Made by a program: the position numbers and the translations under genes. This document shows positions 1 through 12,380 of a stretch of DNA of 64,000 nucleotides, in pieces; position 1 is the first letter of the stretch; the number at the start of each line of letters is the position of its first letter. Source of the DNA: Entrophospora sp. SA101 (lineage: Eukaryota; Glomeromycota; Glomeromycetes; Entrophosporales; Entrophosporaceae); assembly GCA_958430865.1 (NCBI GenBank), contig CAUDNR010003057.1:1-64000 (forward strand). Direction: 5' to 3'. The notes below the pieces were generated by a model. The model made no database searches, was not told the DNA's origin, and saw nothing but the letters and a program-made list of their open reading frames with translations.

Positions 1-111
1 TCGTTTTTCTAGATCATTATCACACAATGTCAACTGGCTTCCTGGATATTTGTTTGCAATATCTTCATACAAACATGATAAGGTATTAGCTAGTGGTCTA
101 ACATTCGTCAT
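1..111 (-). CDS. N-terminal fragment of an unidentified gene, cut by the window edge
   Basis: An open frame of 37 codons runs from an ATG at 109-111 on the minus strand to the window edge with no stop. The peptide begins MTNVRPLANTLSCLYEDIAN. I do not recognise a family. It has no signal peptide or membrane segment. The gene continues to the left of the window, so its identity cannot be decided here. The start is plausible because the upstream sequence is AT-rich and contains a poly-A tract, as before other genes of this window. Confidence 0.4.
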   Translation of the reverse strand, partial: MTNVRPLANTLSCLYEDIANKYPGSQLTLCDNDLEKR

Positions 112-1269
112 AACTAACTGTTAGAATAGAATCAATTTTGTAAAAAAAAAAAAAGAGATATGTTTTAGTCAATATTTCTCCTATGTATTAAAAAAAACTA
201 GTATGTAAGGTTGCGTGGATCCCGGTGGATTCTTAAAATATATATTCGGAAGTACTTATTTCAATTATAATTATTATTATTTTTTTTAAAAAATTTTATT
301 TTCACAAAGCACGACATGTCACGTTAAATCGTTTGTAACATATATGAATTGATCAACAAGGAGGTTCCAAATTTGGTAAAATACTTGACTGTATTTATAA
401 AAATGTTTGATCCATAAATTCATTGTAGTACAAACGTTCAATCTTTAATTTTTCTTCGGCTTCGCTACCATTTTGTTGGGTATCACATAAAAATACCCAA
501 CTAAAAAGAATAGAGCTCAAAAAATATGTCATAATAAAGTTTGGGACTACAGAAATGGACTTCTTTTAAAGTCAGGTGATAATTATTGGCGTTTAAAAAG
601 TTACGATTTGTACAATCAACCCCAAAAATTGGTATCATCATTATAATAATAAATAAATACCTAATACAGTCAAAGTCTCTATACCAAACTTCCGATAATC
701 GAACTGCTCTCTACAACGAACTAAATTTTTGGTCCTGATTTTTATTAATTAAATTTGCAGAATGATTCAAAAGAGGGCATTTTTTCTTTCTGAAAGTATC
801 TTTTTGATGAACGATAAAAACTTTTTTCTTTGCGTGTTAATTTCTCATCAGAGTCTTTTACAGGATAACCAACCAATGAAAATGTCGCTGATGTCGATGG
901 TGATGAGGAGGAAGTAGAGAGAGGAAGGATTCTTTAAAAATAAAATTGTGTCACAAAATTATTGGTTCGCAAACTTCATAGATAGGTTACTGCCGCAGCT
1001 GGTCAAATTCATATATAAACTAGAACTAGAGTGACGATAACCACCACCACCACCATTCTTTTGATAAATACTTACCCTTTGACGGCACCAAAGGTATCTG
1101 TTTGTTTTCTTTTTTTCTTATTAGATTGATACATTTTTTTATTGTTATTTTTAAAATAAAAAGTAAACAAAAATGCATATAACATATTATTATTATTGGC
1201 ACTGTGTTTTTTATATGTGAAGCAAAATTTTTTTGTAACGTGAATTTAATAATTCATTGAAACGAGGTT
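112..1269. other. intergenic, no gene recognised
   Basis: AT-rich sequence with homopolymer runs and short triplet tracts. No open frame with coding character was found on either strand. It separates the left-edge gene from the transposase scrap at 1270. Confidence 0.5.
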
Positions 1270-1394
1270 TGGCTATATAGGGCAAGAAAATGGTTAAAAT
1301 ATTTTTGATGGAAATTTCAAAAGATACCTATTATGACGATCATGAGCACCCAGATGTTGTTGATTACAGGAAAGCTTTTTGCAAGAATTATTAA
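1270..1394 (+). pseudogene. DDE-transposase scrap
   Basis: Two short frames give peptides like WLYRARKWLKYF and then DDHEHPDVVDYRKAF. This resembles the 'DGHERPDVVEYR' block found in a transposase family common in fungal genomes. The two parts are in different frames and stops follow at 1392-1394, so this is a decayed fragment. Assignment is from memory of the motif only. Confidence 0.4.
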
Positions 1395-1493
1395 AAATTC
1401 ATGTCATATGCCCAGATGAAAATGAAAATAACATTTCCGTTATGTTTTTAATTTAATTTTTTTTATTTTTAAAAAAGGCAAAAATATAAAAGA

Positions 1494-3588
1494 TTAATTT
1501 TCCAAATTAATATGGACAGCTTTAAGTTGAGTATATTGATCTAAAGCATATTTTCCAAGTTCACGACCAATGCCAGATTCTTTATACCCACCAAAAGGAC
1601 TAAATATTGAATATAGATATATTATTTTAGTGAATTAGTAGTTAATATTAGAAAAACCAAATAATAATTAAATGAATATTTACACGCTTGAATATAGTGA
1701 ATTAAAACAATTCACTATTTTTTTTTCAACAAAAAGAAAATATTAATAATATATACACACAAATGAATGGAAAAAGAGAAAAAAACTCTCAAAAACAAAC
1801 CCCAAACAGTTCCAGCTTTTAATGATTTAGAAATTTTAATTGCTTTTGAAATATCTTTGGTAAAAATAGCGGCAGCCAAACCATATTTAGTTATATGAGC
1901 TTTTTCAATGGCTTCCTCAACGGTTTTAAATTTTGATATTGCAACTACGGGTCCAAAAATTTCCTCTTGCATTATTTTCATTTTTTCATCCTAATTTATT
2001 GTAGAATATAAATTAATCATTGATAAAAAAAGAAAATCATTACAAAAAAAAAATATACTTATTTACCACATCCGTGAAAATTGTTGGTTTAATAAAATAA
2101 CCTTTATCACCTAATCTTTCGCCACCTACTAAACAAGTAGCACCTTCTTCCTTGCCACTTTCAATATAAGACATTATTTTATCAAATTGTTCTTGTGAGA
2201 TTTGAGGACCTTGATAAGTATCATCAGAAAATGGGTCACCAACTTTGATTTTGTTGGTATGTTCTTTAAACTTTTCCAAGAATTGATCATAGATTGTGTC
2301 CTGAACATAAACACGAGAACCAGCAGTACAACATTGACCATGATTAAAATATATTCCCGCGTTTGCCCATTTCACTGCTTCATCCAGGTCTGCATCTTCC
2401 AAAATTATATTTGGTGATTTACCTCCCAATTCCAATGTTACTTTTTTCAAATTACTGTCAGCTGATGCCTTAAGAATTTTTTTTCCAACACTCGTGGATC
2501 CTATGTGGAGAAAAATTGAAAAGAGAAAGAGGAATGAACATAGAATAAATGAGGAAGGGGTTTTTTTAAAATAAAAATAATGATAATATATACCTGTAAA
2601 CGTGATTTTTTCAATTTTTTCATGTTTAACCATGGCAACACCGGTAGGTGTACCGTACCCCGATAAAATATTAACAACACCTTTAGGAAATCCTGCTTCT
2701 TTAAATAATTCAGCAACTTTTAATGCTGATAATGGCGTATATTCTGACGTTTTCAAAACTACAGTGTTACCTAAACGGAAACAATTTTTTTTTTAATTTT
2801 ATAAATATATATTCTCTAATAACATAATTTTCATTGATAATTACCACATGCTAAAGCTGGTGCCAATTTCCATGATTGTATCAACAAAGGAAAATTCCAA
2901 GGAGTTATTGCACCAACACAACCGTACGGTTCATGTCGCACATATGAATGTGTATTCTTTGAAGTTTCTATCACCTTTTTTTATTTTGTAATAATAAAAG
3001 CATTATAAATATTATTTTATAATATAGAGTGATCAAAGAAAAAAATCATATATTATAGCCAACCTTTCCATGAATTTTATCAGACCATCCTGCATAATAT
3101 CTATAACAATCAATTGCACCGGATAAATCTACTTTTTTTGCAAAAGATAAAGTTTTACCATTATCTAAAGATTCCAATGCTGCTAATTCATCCAAATCTC
3201 GTTCCATAAGATCAGCCAATTTATTCAACAAACGACCCCGCTCATTTCCCTCCACGTGACACCAGACATTGTTATAAGCTTCTACAGCTGCTTCAACTGC
3301 AATATCAACATCTTTTTCTGATGCTTCTGAAACCTTTGCAATTACTTCTCCTGTCGATGGATTAATTGTTTCAAATTTTTTACCATCAACTGCCTCTACG
3401 AATTCGTTATTGATAAATAATCCGGTGTTGACTGAAACACGCACGCGTTCATATAAAAATAAAATAAAAAATTAACAAATACTGATTTTTATTATCATGA
3501 AAATTTATTCCCAAATATCAGATATTAAAATACTTTGAATTGTCTTTTCAACGTTTGGTATAGTAATGCTAATTTCATGAGACTTCAT
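1494..3588 (-). CDS. aldehyde dehydrogenase (NAD(P)+), eight exons
   Basis: Oxidises aldehydes to carboxylic acids. Exons on the minus strand: 3534-3588, 3064-3431, 2845-2974, 2594-2770, 2067-2500, 1801-1990, 1684-1714 and 1494-1599. Joined they give 1491 nt, or 496 residues, the usual family length. All introns are GT-AG and the frame holds throughout. Motifs: TPWNFPL, the general-base Glu about 267 in LELGGKSP, the catalytic Cys about 301 in [18 protein letters not shown], and C-terminal PFGGYKESG. The 31-nt exon supplies the missing block between GTVW and PFGG. The start at 3588 is preferred because a non-ATG frame through 3444 reads intron. The product is probably cytosolic, as no targeting peptide is evident. 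Confidence 0.93.
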
Positions 3589-4044
3589 TTTTTTTTTTTT
3601 TTTAAAAAGATGAAAATTTTTAATGAGTATTTATAATGTAATAGTAAGTTATTATGTTACATATGCGTGAACCAATCCGGGAATTTTATTTATAAACATA
3701 ATAATAATTCGTAATTTTTTATAAAGATAATTATAATTACTTTCAATAACAATGAATGACGAAAATTTTTTTAATGATTTTAATATTAGTGTTATATTTA
3801 ACTTTCAGTCAGATCATCATCATTATGAGTTAATTGGATGAACTAAATTTTCTTTCATTTAAACCTTATATTCTTTTTCACATGATCTTGAGAAATTTTA
3901 GAAAGCATCACGCTATGTGTTTGTTCATTACTTTAAAGTCATATATACCTCTTGGTTATTTTAAACTCTTAAATAAAAGCAAAGAAAATCTGCCAAATTA
4001 AATAATTATATATATTTCTGTCACGTGACACATCGAAGGTACAG

Positions 4045-4203
4045 TCAACTGGCACAGTTCAAATAATTGACAAATTTCATCAGCAAAATTCAAAGCATAT
4101 ATCACCACCAGTATATATATTCCTTAATGACAAGAAAGTTGTTCATATTCTTGAATACGACGGTCAAGTTTGGAGATCTAATCGTCTTCCAACAGAGTTG
4201 TAA
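4045..4203 (+). CDS. possible terminal exon or coding scrap, unidentified
   Basis: An open frame of 52 codons follows a possible acceptor AG at 4043-4044 and ends with TAA at 4201-4203. The peptide includes VYIFLNDKKVVHILEYDGQV and has the look of real protein, but I do not recognise it. No convincing upstream exon was found; a 29-codon ORF at 3752-3841 is the only nearby candidate. It could be a relic. Confidence 0.22.
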   Translation, partial: STGTVQIIDKFHQQNSKHISPPVYIFLNDKKVVHILEYDGQVWRSNRLPTEL

Positions 4204-5186
4204 AATTATAATTACAATTAGTGGTTAATTTGCTTAAATTTATTTTTTTTAAATAATCATATAATGATAATTAGTTAAAAGGTATTATTGCTTAAATTTA
4301 TCAATAATTAATTAGAATTTAATTAGTTAAATTTATTTTTTAAGAAAATGATATTTTCATTTTCACAAAAAACTTTTTATTAATAAACAATTCTTTATTT
4401 GCTTGTTTTTCAATTTCCTATTATTGGTGGTATATAACATTATTTATTCAATCGTCGAAATTTATTAATTGATTTCAAATTCTTCATCATTAGAGCAACC
4501 CCTTTCCTTTTAGTATACATGCCAACGTAATTATTATTGTTAGCAGTATTAGCGTTTTATAGAAGCAGAAGGTATTTTTTTGGATTCAGATCTGATTCAT
4601 AATCACAATCATTTCAAGAGCTTGCTTCCAGAAAGTTGCTAAAATGTCATGGGTGATTCCATGTCACGCCACACTAATATTGCATGATAATGATGATGAG
4701 GAGGAAATGGATAATAATCATTGGAAAATTTGTTTTTTTCATCTTGTTGAGTGTCGATTATACTTGCGTTCCATGATCTCTATCAAGCCCCTTTGATTGA
4801 TTGACAAACCACAAAAATGACAAATTTATGGGGAAAAGTTACTTATGTTGGATTAATTACATAATTAATTTAAATAACTTGTGCGGATTTTTTGATGTTA
4901 CTATTACACCCAAATATCATCATTATTAAGTCATGAAGTGTTTTTGCTTTACCTTATTTGGTTCTTGAGCCTATAGTTCTGGAAATTTTACCTATAAATA
5001 AATATAGCACAATATTAATATAACCAATCAATATATGACTATGTAAATTTCGGAAATTCTGTCTGTAATGTGCCGATTACAAAAAAAAAAATTTACATAT
5101 AACTCAAACAATGTGACATTGTTTTCGCACGCTTCGATAATTGATCAAAGAATCAATTGAATTTTTTTCCAAATCAAATCAAAAAA
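4204..5186. other. intergenic, upstream of the PARP-like gene
   Basis: AT-rich non-coding sequence with no recognised gene. The last part should contain the promoter of the PARP-like gene, but I see no specific element. Confidence 0.4.
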
Positions 5187-6616
5187 ATGGTTTGCATAAT
5201 TTACGATTGTCAAAATGAATCCTTCGATGATGACGAACTTTGTAACGCGCACTTAACTTTATGGAAATGTAAAAATCTCAGTTCTTTACATTCATTCATT
5301 TACTATCTTTTGGAGTTTTGTCTAATTATTATTGTTGTTGTTGTTATTTTCTTGTTGCTTTTCATTATTTAGTAAATCCGGCAAACCTTCAAGCGTCTAT
5401 CAAAATCAAATCAAGAAATAATTATACGAATCTTATATGTTTACCAAAAAGTTGTCAAGAATTTTTAAAAATTCAAAATAAATTTTTAAGTGACTGGGTC
5501 AAAAAAAATGCAACTGGTAATTAATTAAAAAAAAATCTTTTTTGTTATAGTCGAATTTTTTTTGATTATGGTTGTAATATAGACGTAAGAGTGGAGGCGA
5601 TTTACAATATTTACCTATCACCCAATATCTATCAAAAATACAAATCTTATCGTGATTCCATTGAAAGTAATCATAGTTTCTCGAGTAAAGGATTGTCACC
5701 CGGAAACGAAAAGCTTTTGTATCATGGTACTGATCATGATTGTTGTACAATGTTTAACGACAATACAACAAGTTTACTTTGTAAAATGGACGAATGCGCT
5801 GGCTGTGGCATTTTAATCAATTCATTTGATATTAAAAGAGTAAAAAACTTTTTTTAATGAAAATCAATAAAAATTAAAATCATCGATCGAATTTATTAAA
5901 AAATTATATTATTGAAATAGGTTGGGTTGAATAAACAAGGAAGAACACCTCAAAGATTGGGCCAAGGAATCTATTTTACACCCTATTCGTCCAAAGCACA
6001 TTTCTATGGTCACCGTTGTGTAAGTGTAATAATAGATAATATATATATATATATATTAATAATAATTATATCTTTATTTGATAGGCAAGGCCTTTGCCGA
6101 ATGATCAAAAAAGAAAAACTAGAATTATGTTCTTATCTAAGGTTATATACATATATACAGTTTATATGTGTTTTTATAATTAAATAATACTGTAATAAAT
6201 AACAATAATATTGTTGTCATTTTAAACACTATTTTAATATTGTCCAGGTAGTAATTGGGAACACATGGCAACCCGATAAAGTATCGCACGATTTAACAAA
6301 ACCACCAAGTGGCTATAATTCAACTTGGGGAAGGCAGGGTAAATGAAAAAAAACCTCGTCTAAAATTTTTAATTAATATGATGGTGATGATATTTATGAA
6401 TTATTTTAGGTTACTGTCCTTTAAATAATTCATTGTCTCCATTAGTGTTTGAAGAATATGCAGTATATTGGTTAAGTAGAAATTTTTATTTTTTACGTTT
6501 ATTTTTATTTTTATTTTTTTACTAAATAGCAATTCTTTTTAAAAAATTAATATAGCAACGAAGCCTGCATACCATTTAAATACATAGTATATTCTTATTT
6601 AACAACCACTGAGTAA
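5187..6616 (+). CDS. PARP-like ADP-ribosyltransferase, eight exons
   Basis: Predicted to transfer ADP-ribose from NAD+. Exons: 5187-5268, 5373-5516, 5583-5839, 5921-6019, 6085-6141, 6248-6338, 6410-6470 and 6556-6616. They join in frame to 283 residues with GT-AG introns. The catalytic H-Y-E triad of the PARP fold is visible: His123 in LYHGT, Tyr179 in GQGIYFT, and Glu259 in FEEYAVY. It ends with a tankyrase-like strand, PFKYIVYSYL. The N-terminus has a possible metal site (C3, C8, C20, H23 region). There are no BRCT, WGR or zinc-finger PARP1 domains, so it is a minimal catalytic protein. Single-copy status and activity are unknown. The third-exon start was chosen because an earlier acceptor at 5550 gives a stop. 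Confidence 0.82.
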
Positions 6617-7419
6617 TCAACGAATCATTTTTTGCTATTTTTGCCATATTTGGAAAAAAATACTTTGAAACTTTTGCTAAAATAAATAAGAATCGTTATA
6701 TTTACAAGGAAACCATTATCATGATTCATAATATAATATAATAATAATAAATGACCTTTTGGGTTTCCAAAGCTCGTTGGATATCCGAATAATGATTTAC
6801 AAAATCCAAAAATTCCAATTTATGGTATTATCGATTTTTTTAAAGAAATTTCTTTTTCTTCACCTTCTTTGTAAAAATTTTTGTAGTAGAATTCATTGTT
6901 TTCTTTGATGAGAATTTGCAGAATCATTCGTTGATGACACCGGTCCGTTATTATTGACTGTATCTTTTAATTGTGGTAATTGGTGCAGAGGATTTTAAAA
7001 TTTAATAACATTGGATTCATTTCTTAATATTTATTTCTCAATTTAAAAAAAAATTCTCGAGAAAAAAATCTATTGTTGATCAAATAAAATCTTTAAATTG
7101 TTCAAATATAAAAAATAAAAAATTTTATTTTATTTATAATTTAGCAAAAATGCAAAAGCCCTGGAATCTGCAAGTAGCAATTTCTTTGAAATATGTCAAT
7201 ATAGGCTATGTTAATGTATATAATATTGTATATATATATCACATTGTTAATTTATTAATCTTACATATATTTTGATTTATTATTAGCATTAGTATTAGTA
7301 AATTAGTAATATATATATATATTGGAAAATAAAAAAATACTCAAAAGCCACTATTAATATTTTTAATAAATTATATTATTTGATATGATATATATCATAT
7401 ATCATATATATATATTTAT
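6617..7419. other. intergenic with TA-rich simple repeats
   Basis: Low-complexity AT sequence. It includes TA runs near 7230 and 7310 and a self-complementary ATATGATATATATCATAT-like stretch near 7381-7415. Convergent 3' ends of the PARP-like and TOM13 genes flank it. Confidence 0.5.
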
Positions 7420-8043
7420 TTAAGCAATTGGTCCAACTGGTGCCATTTGTGCATAAACAATTTCACCATCACCTTCCTCAACCTCAACTTCTTTACCATC
7501 CGGCATAACTTTTTTCTTTTTAAGTTTAATTATTCCAATTCCTGAGCCATATTTTTCTTTAGGTCCAAGTGGGATTGCATTTCTACCACTTCTACCATTA
7601 TTACCACTACTTGGGACATTCCTAAGTCCAAACCATCCCATCCTAAATGCTATCTCATTTGCACATATTTCCCCCAATCCTAACATTACACCATTAATAA
7701 AAGGAAATATAAAGTTTATAGCAATAGTTGAAATAATTGATATAAATTTAGGTCGTCTATAAAAGGGTATAATATCTGTTTGTTGTTGTTGTTGTTGTTT
7801 AAATGATGATGATGATGATAAACTATCGTTACTACTGTTATTACTACTAACGTCATTGTAATTATAATTACTACCAAAACGAAAACTTGCTAAAGAGGTT
7901 GGTGTTGTTGGTGATGACATATTACTAGAATGTGGTGGACTACCGATCGTGGTATTTAGAACAACGTGTGGAACTATATCATCTGTTGCTGGTATTGTAG
8001 CTGCAAGAATAGGTGATTCGTTATGTGACTCGTTATGTGACAT
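7420..8043 (-). CDS. TOM13/Mim1-type mitochondrial outer-membrane import protein
   Basis: The family inserts alpha-helical proteins into the mitochondrial outer membrane and aids TOM assembly. The single exon encodes 207 residues. The N-terminal half is Ser/Asn/Thr-rich with a Gln run. A single membrane helix follows around INFIFPFINGVMLGLGEI, then NEIAFRMGWFGLRN, which matches the fungal TOM13 signature (NG-MLG-GE---E-A-R-GW). A basic tail rich in Lys comes next. I start at the ATG at 8041-8043; the frame continues upstream into a Lys-coding A-rich run that looks like leader. The assignment rests on one short motif and the single-helix layout. Confidence 0.72.
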   Translation of the reverse strand: MSHNESHNESPILAATIPATDDIVPHVVLNTTIGSPPHSSNMSSPTTPTSLASFRFGSNYNYNDVSSNNSSNDSLSSSSSFKQQQQQQTDIIPFYRRPKFISIISTIAINFIFPFINGVMLGLGEICANEIAFRMGWFGLRNVPSSGNNGRSGRNAIPLGPKEKYGSGIGIIKLKKKKVMPDGKEVEVEEGDGEIVYAQMAPVGPIA

Positions 8044-8900
8044 TATCTCGATATTTTTATTTTTTTTTTTGTTTTTTTTTGGGAACAAGGATTTTTGATT
8101 GTCTCTCAAATTCTATTTTTGTATAATTGCAAGTTTTGGGAAAATTTGACTGCGCCGAATATTTTACAAATTTGTCGATTTGACTAATGTCAAAATTAAA
8201 ATCAAGATTTTGTAGCATTGATTAAAACGATTTTATATGAAATAAATGAATAAAATGATTACAAGTTTTTCAAATATTAAAAGTATTAGAGAATAAGACC
8301 AATCTTAAAATAGATTTTTAACAAATCATATAATCTTCAATTCTTTCTGTTCGCAAGAACTGAAATAAAATGATGCTAAAGACAGATAAAGAGATTATAT
8401 ATTTGAACCTATTTATATTCTTATAATATCATATACATAATAAGCAAGTCAATTGTGGAGCAAAGTTCACGTCACCAAAAACACTTATTTATACATCTAA
8501 CTCAATGATTATAGCAATTGGATTATGCCAGCTCAAACCAAGTAGTTAAAATAGGAAGAGGCATCCTCATAATTTCAGTTATAAGTCTAAATTTTTAGTT
8601 AAGTTTCTTTTTACATCTATGTTGATGATAGTAGTTGGACTTAATCTTTATTTTCCTTAGTACACTTTTCAGAAGAAAACTCAAAACAATTATACGCATA
8701 CATTTGATATTTTGTGAAATTGTCGAGATAAAGATAACAAAATGAATGTTAGCGTAATATATTGTAGTGAACACAGGCTGTTGCCTAATGATGATAATTC
8801 AAATGATAATTAGAAAAGCTATCATCGAATTTTCTAAACGATTTGAAAATGATCATAATGAATTTGTTAATTAAGATAACAATGTAAGGAAATAATATGA
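8044..8900. other. intergenic, no gene recognised
   Basis: AT-rich sequence upstream of TOM13. No coding frame or RNA gene is evident. Confidence 0.5.
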
Positions 8901-11112
8901 TCTATATTTTTTAATAATAATGTTATCATTAACAATAATTAAATCATTTCCTTTGTATCTATTCCGGCCTTAATAACTCACATCAAACTTTTGTGGAAAC
9001 TTCAGCTTACCAATTATTCAAGACTGGTAACAAAGAGAAACTTTGATTTTATTATTATTTTAGTCCTTCACACCTTACAGAAATATAAAAGCAATTACAG
9101 TGAAAATAAATTAAAATATAATGGAATTCAAACATATCCGAATATTTAAATAAAAATTTTTAAATTATTAGATTGAACTTAACGGCGCAACCTATCAAAC
9201 TGCATTTAAAGTTCACTTCTATCGTTTCTGTTAAAAAATTTATGGAATCTCTGTGGAAGACACCATTTGATAGAATATAACACATATTGTTCATTAAAAT
9301 ATTCTTGATGTATTTATTGAAATATACAAACCTCAACTTGCTATCTTCTTTAGATTTCTGGTTATTAATATAAAAATATAAAGTATATTCATCTTTAGAT
9401 GTAATATGTTGCTTGCTTATGTGGATTATGTGTGAAGTAGCAATTTTTTAAGATCAGTTGAAGATATTCGAACAATCTCGTTTCCGTTTAACAAGTATAG
9501 TGTGTTGTGGAACTAAACGTAGGTATGAACAGAGTGGTTAAGATGTACATAGTATTCAAAGAGAAAAATAATGCATTTGTATTATTTAAATGTTCAAATA
9601 TACTTTGCTATATTTTTGATTTAATTTGAAAATTTTTTTTCACATTTACTATAAGAAGTGCTTAATCAAAAAGATGGTTTTATTATCTATGAACCAAAAA
9701 AGAACTTTTTTTTTCTTGTAATTTAATTACAATCAACTTGTATATTTTTAATTATAATATCCTATAAAGCCCTATAACTAGCCAATAACAATAAATTAAA
9801 AGTTTTATATGTTAGATGAAATGGAAAATATAATAATAAAACCAAGCATAATAATACTAACTTGCTGATAATTCCTATTGACACATATACGCTCTTTCTA
9901 ATATTTATTTGTCACCTAAGATAACGATGAATCTATAAGTGTATTATAGGATAAGTTAATCTATTAGTATGTATAAATTCTGAAATATAATAATTACAAT
10001 AAATTTTCTATATTTTTTAATAATAATGTTATCATTAACAATAATTAAATCATTTCCTTTGTATCTATTCCGGCCTTAATAACTCACATCAAACTTTTGT
10101 GGAAACTTCAGCTTACCAATTATTCAAGACTGGTAACAAAGAGAAACTTTGATTTTATTATTATTTTAGTCCTTCACACCTTACAGAAATATAAAAGCAA
10201 TTACAGTGAAAATAAATTAAAATATAATGGAATTCAAACATATCCGAATATTTAAATAAAAATTTTTAAATTATTAGATTGAACTTAACGGCGCAACCTA
10301 TCAAACTGCATTTAAAGTTCACTTCTATCGTTTCTGTTAAAAAATTTATGGAATCTCTGTGGAAGACACCATTTGATAGAATATAACACATATTGTTCAT
10401 TAAAATATTCTTGATGTATTTATTGAAATATACAAACCTCAACTTGCTATCTTCTTTAGATTTCTGGTTATTAATATAAAAATATAAAGTATATTCATCT
10501 TTAGATGTAATATGTTGCTTGCTTATGTGGATTATGTGTGAAGTAGCAATTTTTTAAGATCAGTTGAAGATATTCGAACAATCTCGTTTCCGTTTAACAA
10601 GTATAGTGTGTTGTGGAACTAAACGTAGGTATGAACAGAGTGGTTAAGATGTACATAGTATTCAAAGAGAAAAATAATGCATTTGTATTATTTAAATGTT
10701 CAAATATACTTTGCTATATTTTTGATTTAATTTGAAAATTTTTTTTCACATTTACTATAAGAAGTGCTTAATCAAAAAGATGGTTTTATTATCTATGAAC
10801 CAAAAAAGAACTTTTTTTTTCTTGTAATTTAATTACAATCAACTTGTATATTTTTAATTATAATATCCTATAAAGCCCTATAACTAGCCAATAACAATAA
10901 ATTAAAAGTTTTATATGTTAGATGAAATGGAAAATATAATAATAAAACCAAGCATAATAATACTAACTTGCTGATAATTCCTATTGACACATATACGCTC
11001 TTTCTAATATTTATTTGTCACCTAAGATAACGATGAATCTATAAGTGTATTATAGGATAAGTTAATCTATTAGTATGTATAAATTCTGAAATATAATAAT
11101 TACAATAAATTT
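8901..11112. repeat. perfect direct tandem duplication, unit about 1106 bp
   Basis: The segment 8901-10006 is repeated at 10007-11112 with the same order and no difference in the lines I compared. The unit is non-coding, with many stops in all frames. The copies abut exactly. Identity this high implies a very recent duplication, gene conversion, or an assembly error. Confidence 0.9.
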
Positions 11113-11120
11113 ACATGCGT

Positions 11121-12380
11121 ACATTTTATTGTAAAAAGCTCTATCAACTTCGTCAAAAAATACTAAAAGTAGATGAAATCCAGGAGTATGCTCTAATATG
11201 CTATATTACAAAGTAAAAAAATAAATTGACTTAAAAAATTACTTAAATTATGTTCTTTTGTAGTAACTAAGTTAATCCACATCAAAAAGTATTATTTAGT
11301 TCATTTCTTCCAAACCCAATTCTATGCAACAAATTTTAAAAAGCTATAATGTCAAACATTTCGAAAGAACTATCAAATAAATTTCTAAACAAAGTTATTC
11401 GATTCCGCTTAATGACTTTCCAAACTTCGTTTCTAGACGAGCTACATAATTTTAATTGACATCTTTATATATACTACTTGTAACAACACAAAATATTATG
11501 TTATAACTTAAAGAAATAGATAATAAAGGCTTGTATTTTTAATAATGATCAAGATTCTTTTTTCAAAAAGTAAATGAGAGCTAAAAAAGAGGTTATTACT
11601 GAGGATTTTGCAGATCGCAAGATAATAAAGATCTTTTATTATTATGTTAACTAGAATTTTTGATGTTGAATTTTCTACCTTTTTTCTAAGAATAATAAAA
11701 TATGGCCGCGTGACAATTCTTTCTGATCGTACACCGCCAGATCTTACAAGACATTTTATTGTAAAAAGCTCTATCAACTTCGTCAAAAAATACTAAAAGT
11801 AGATGAAATCCAGGAGTATGCTCTAATATGCTATATTACAAAGTAAAAAAATAAATTGACTTAAAAAATTACTTAAATTATGTTCTTTTGTAGTAACTAA
11901 GTTAATCCACATCAAAAAGTATTATTTAGTTCATTTCTTCCAAACCCAATTCTATGCAACAAATTTTAAAAAGCTATAATGTCAAACATTTCGAAAGAAC
12001 TATCAAATAAATTTCTAAACAAAGTTATTCGATTCCGCTTAATGACTTTCCAAACTTCGTTTCTAGACGAGCTACATAATTTTAATTGACATCTTTATAT
12101 ATACTACTTGTAACAACACAAAATATTATGTTATAACTTAAAGAAATAGATAATAAAGGCTTGTATTTTTAATAATGATCAAGATTCTTTTTTCAAAAAG
12201 TAAATGAGAGCTAAAAAAGAGGTTATTACTGAGGATTTTGCAGATCGCAAGATAATAAAGATCTTTTATTATTATGTTAACTAGAATTTTTGATGTTGAA
12301 TTTTCTACCTTTTTTCTAAGAATAATAAAATATGGCCGCGTGACAATTCTTTCTGATCGTACACCGCCAGATCTTACAAG
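11121..12380. repeat. perfect direct tandem duplication, unit 630 bp
   Basis: The segment 11121-11750 is repeated at 11751-12380. Both copies start ACATTTTATTGTAAAAAGCT and end ACCGCCAGATCTTACAAG. Only 8 bp separate this pair from the preceding 1106-bp pair. The minus frame at 11508-11786 crosses the junction and shows no family resemblance, so I do not call it a gene. Confidence 0.9.

Noticed and set aside
3064..3444. First aldehyde dehydrogenase exon starting at 3444
   Set aside because: The codon there is GTG and the 13 bases before 3431 are intron; splicing to 3534-3588 gives the normal N-terminus and keeps the frame.
8044..8109. Lys/Asn-rich extension in frame with the TOM13 gene
   Set aside because: No ATG, and an A-rich leader composition; the ATG at 8041-8043 is the first good start.
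11508..11786. 92-codon minus-strand ORF
   Set aside because: It crosses the junction of the 630-bp tandem duplication, has no family resemblance and no upstream gene signals.
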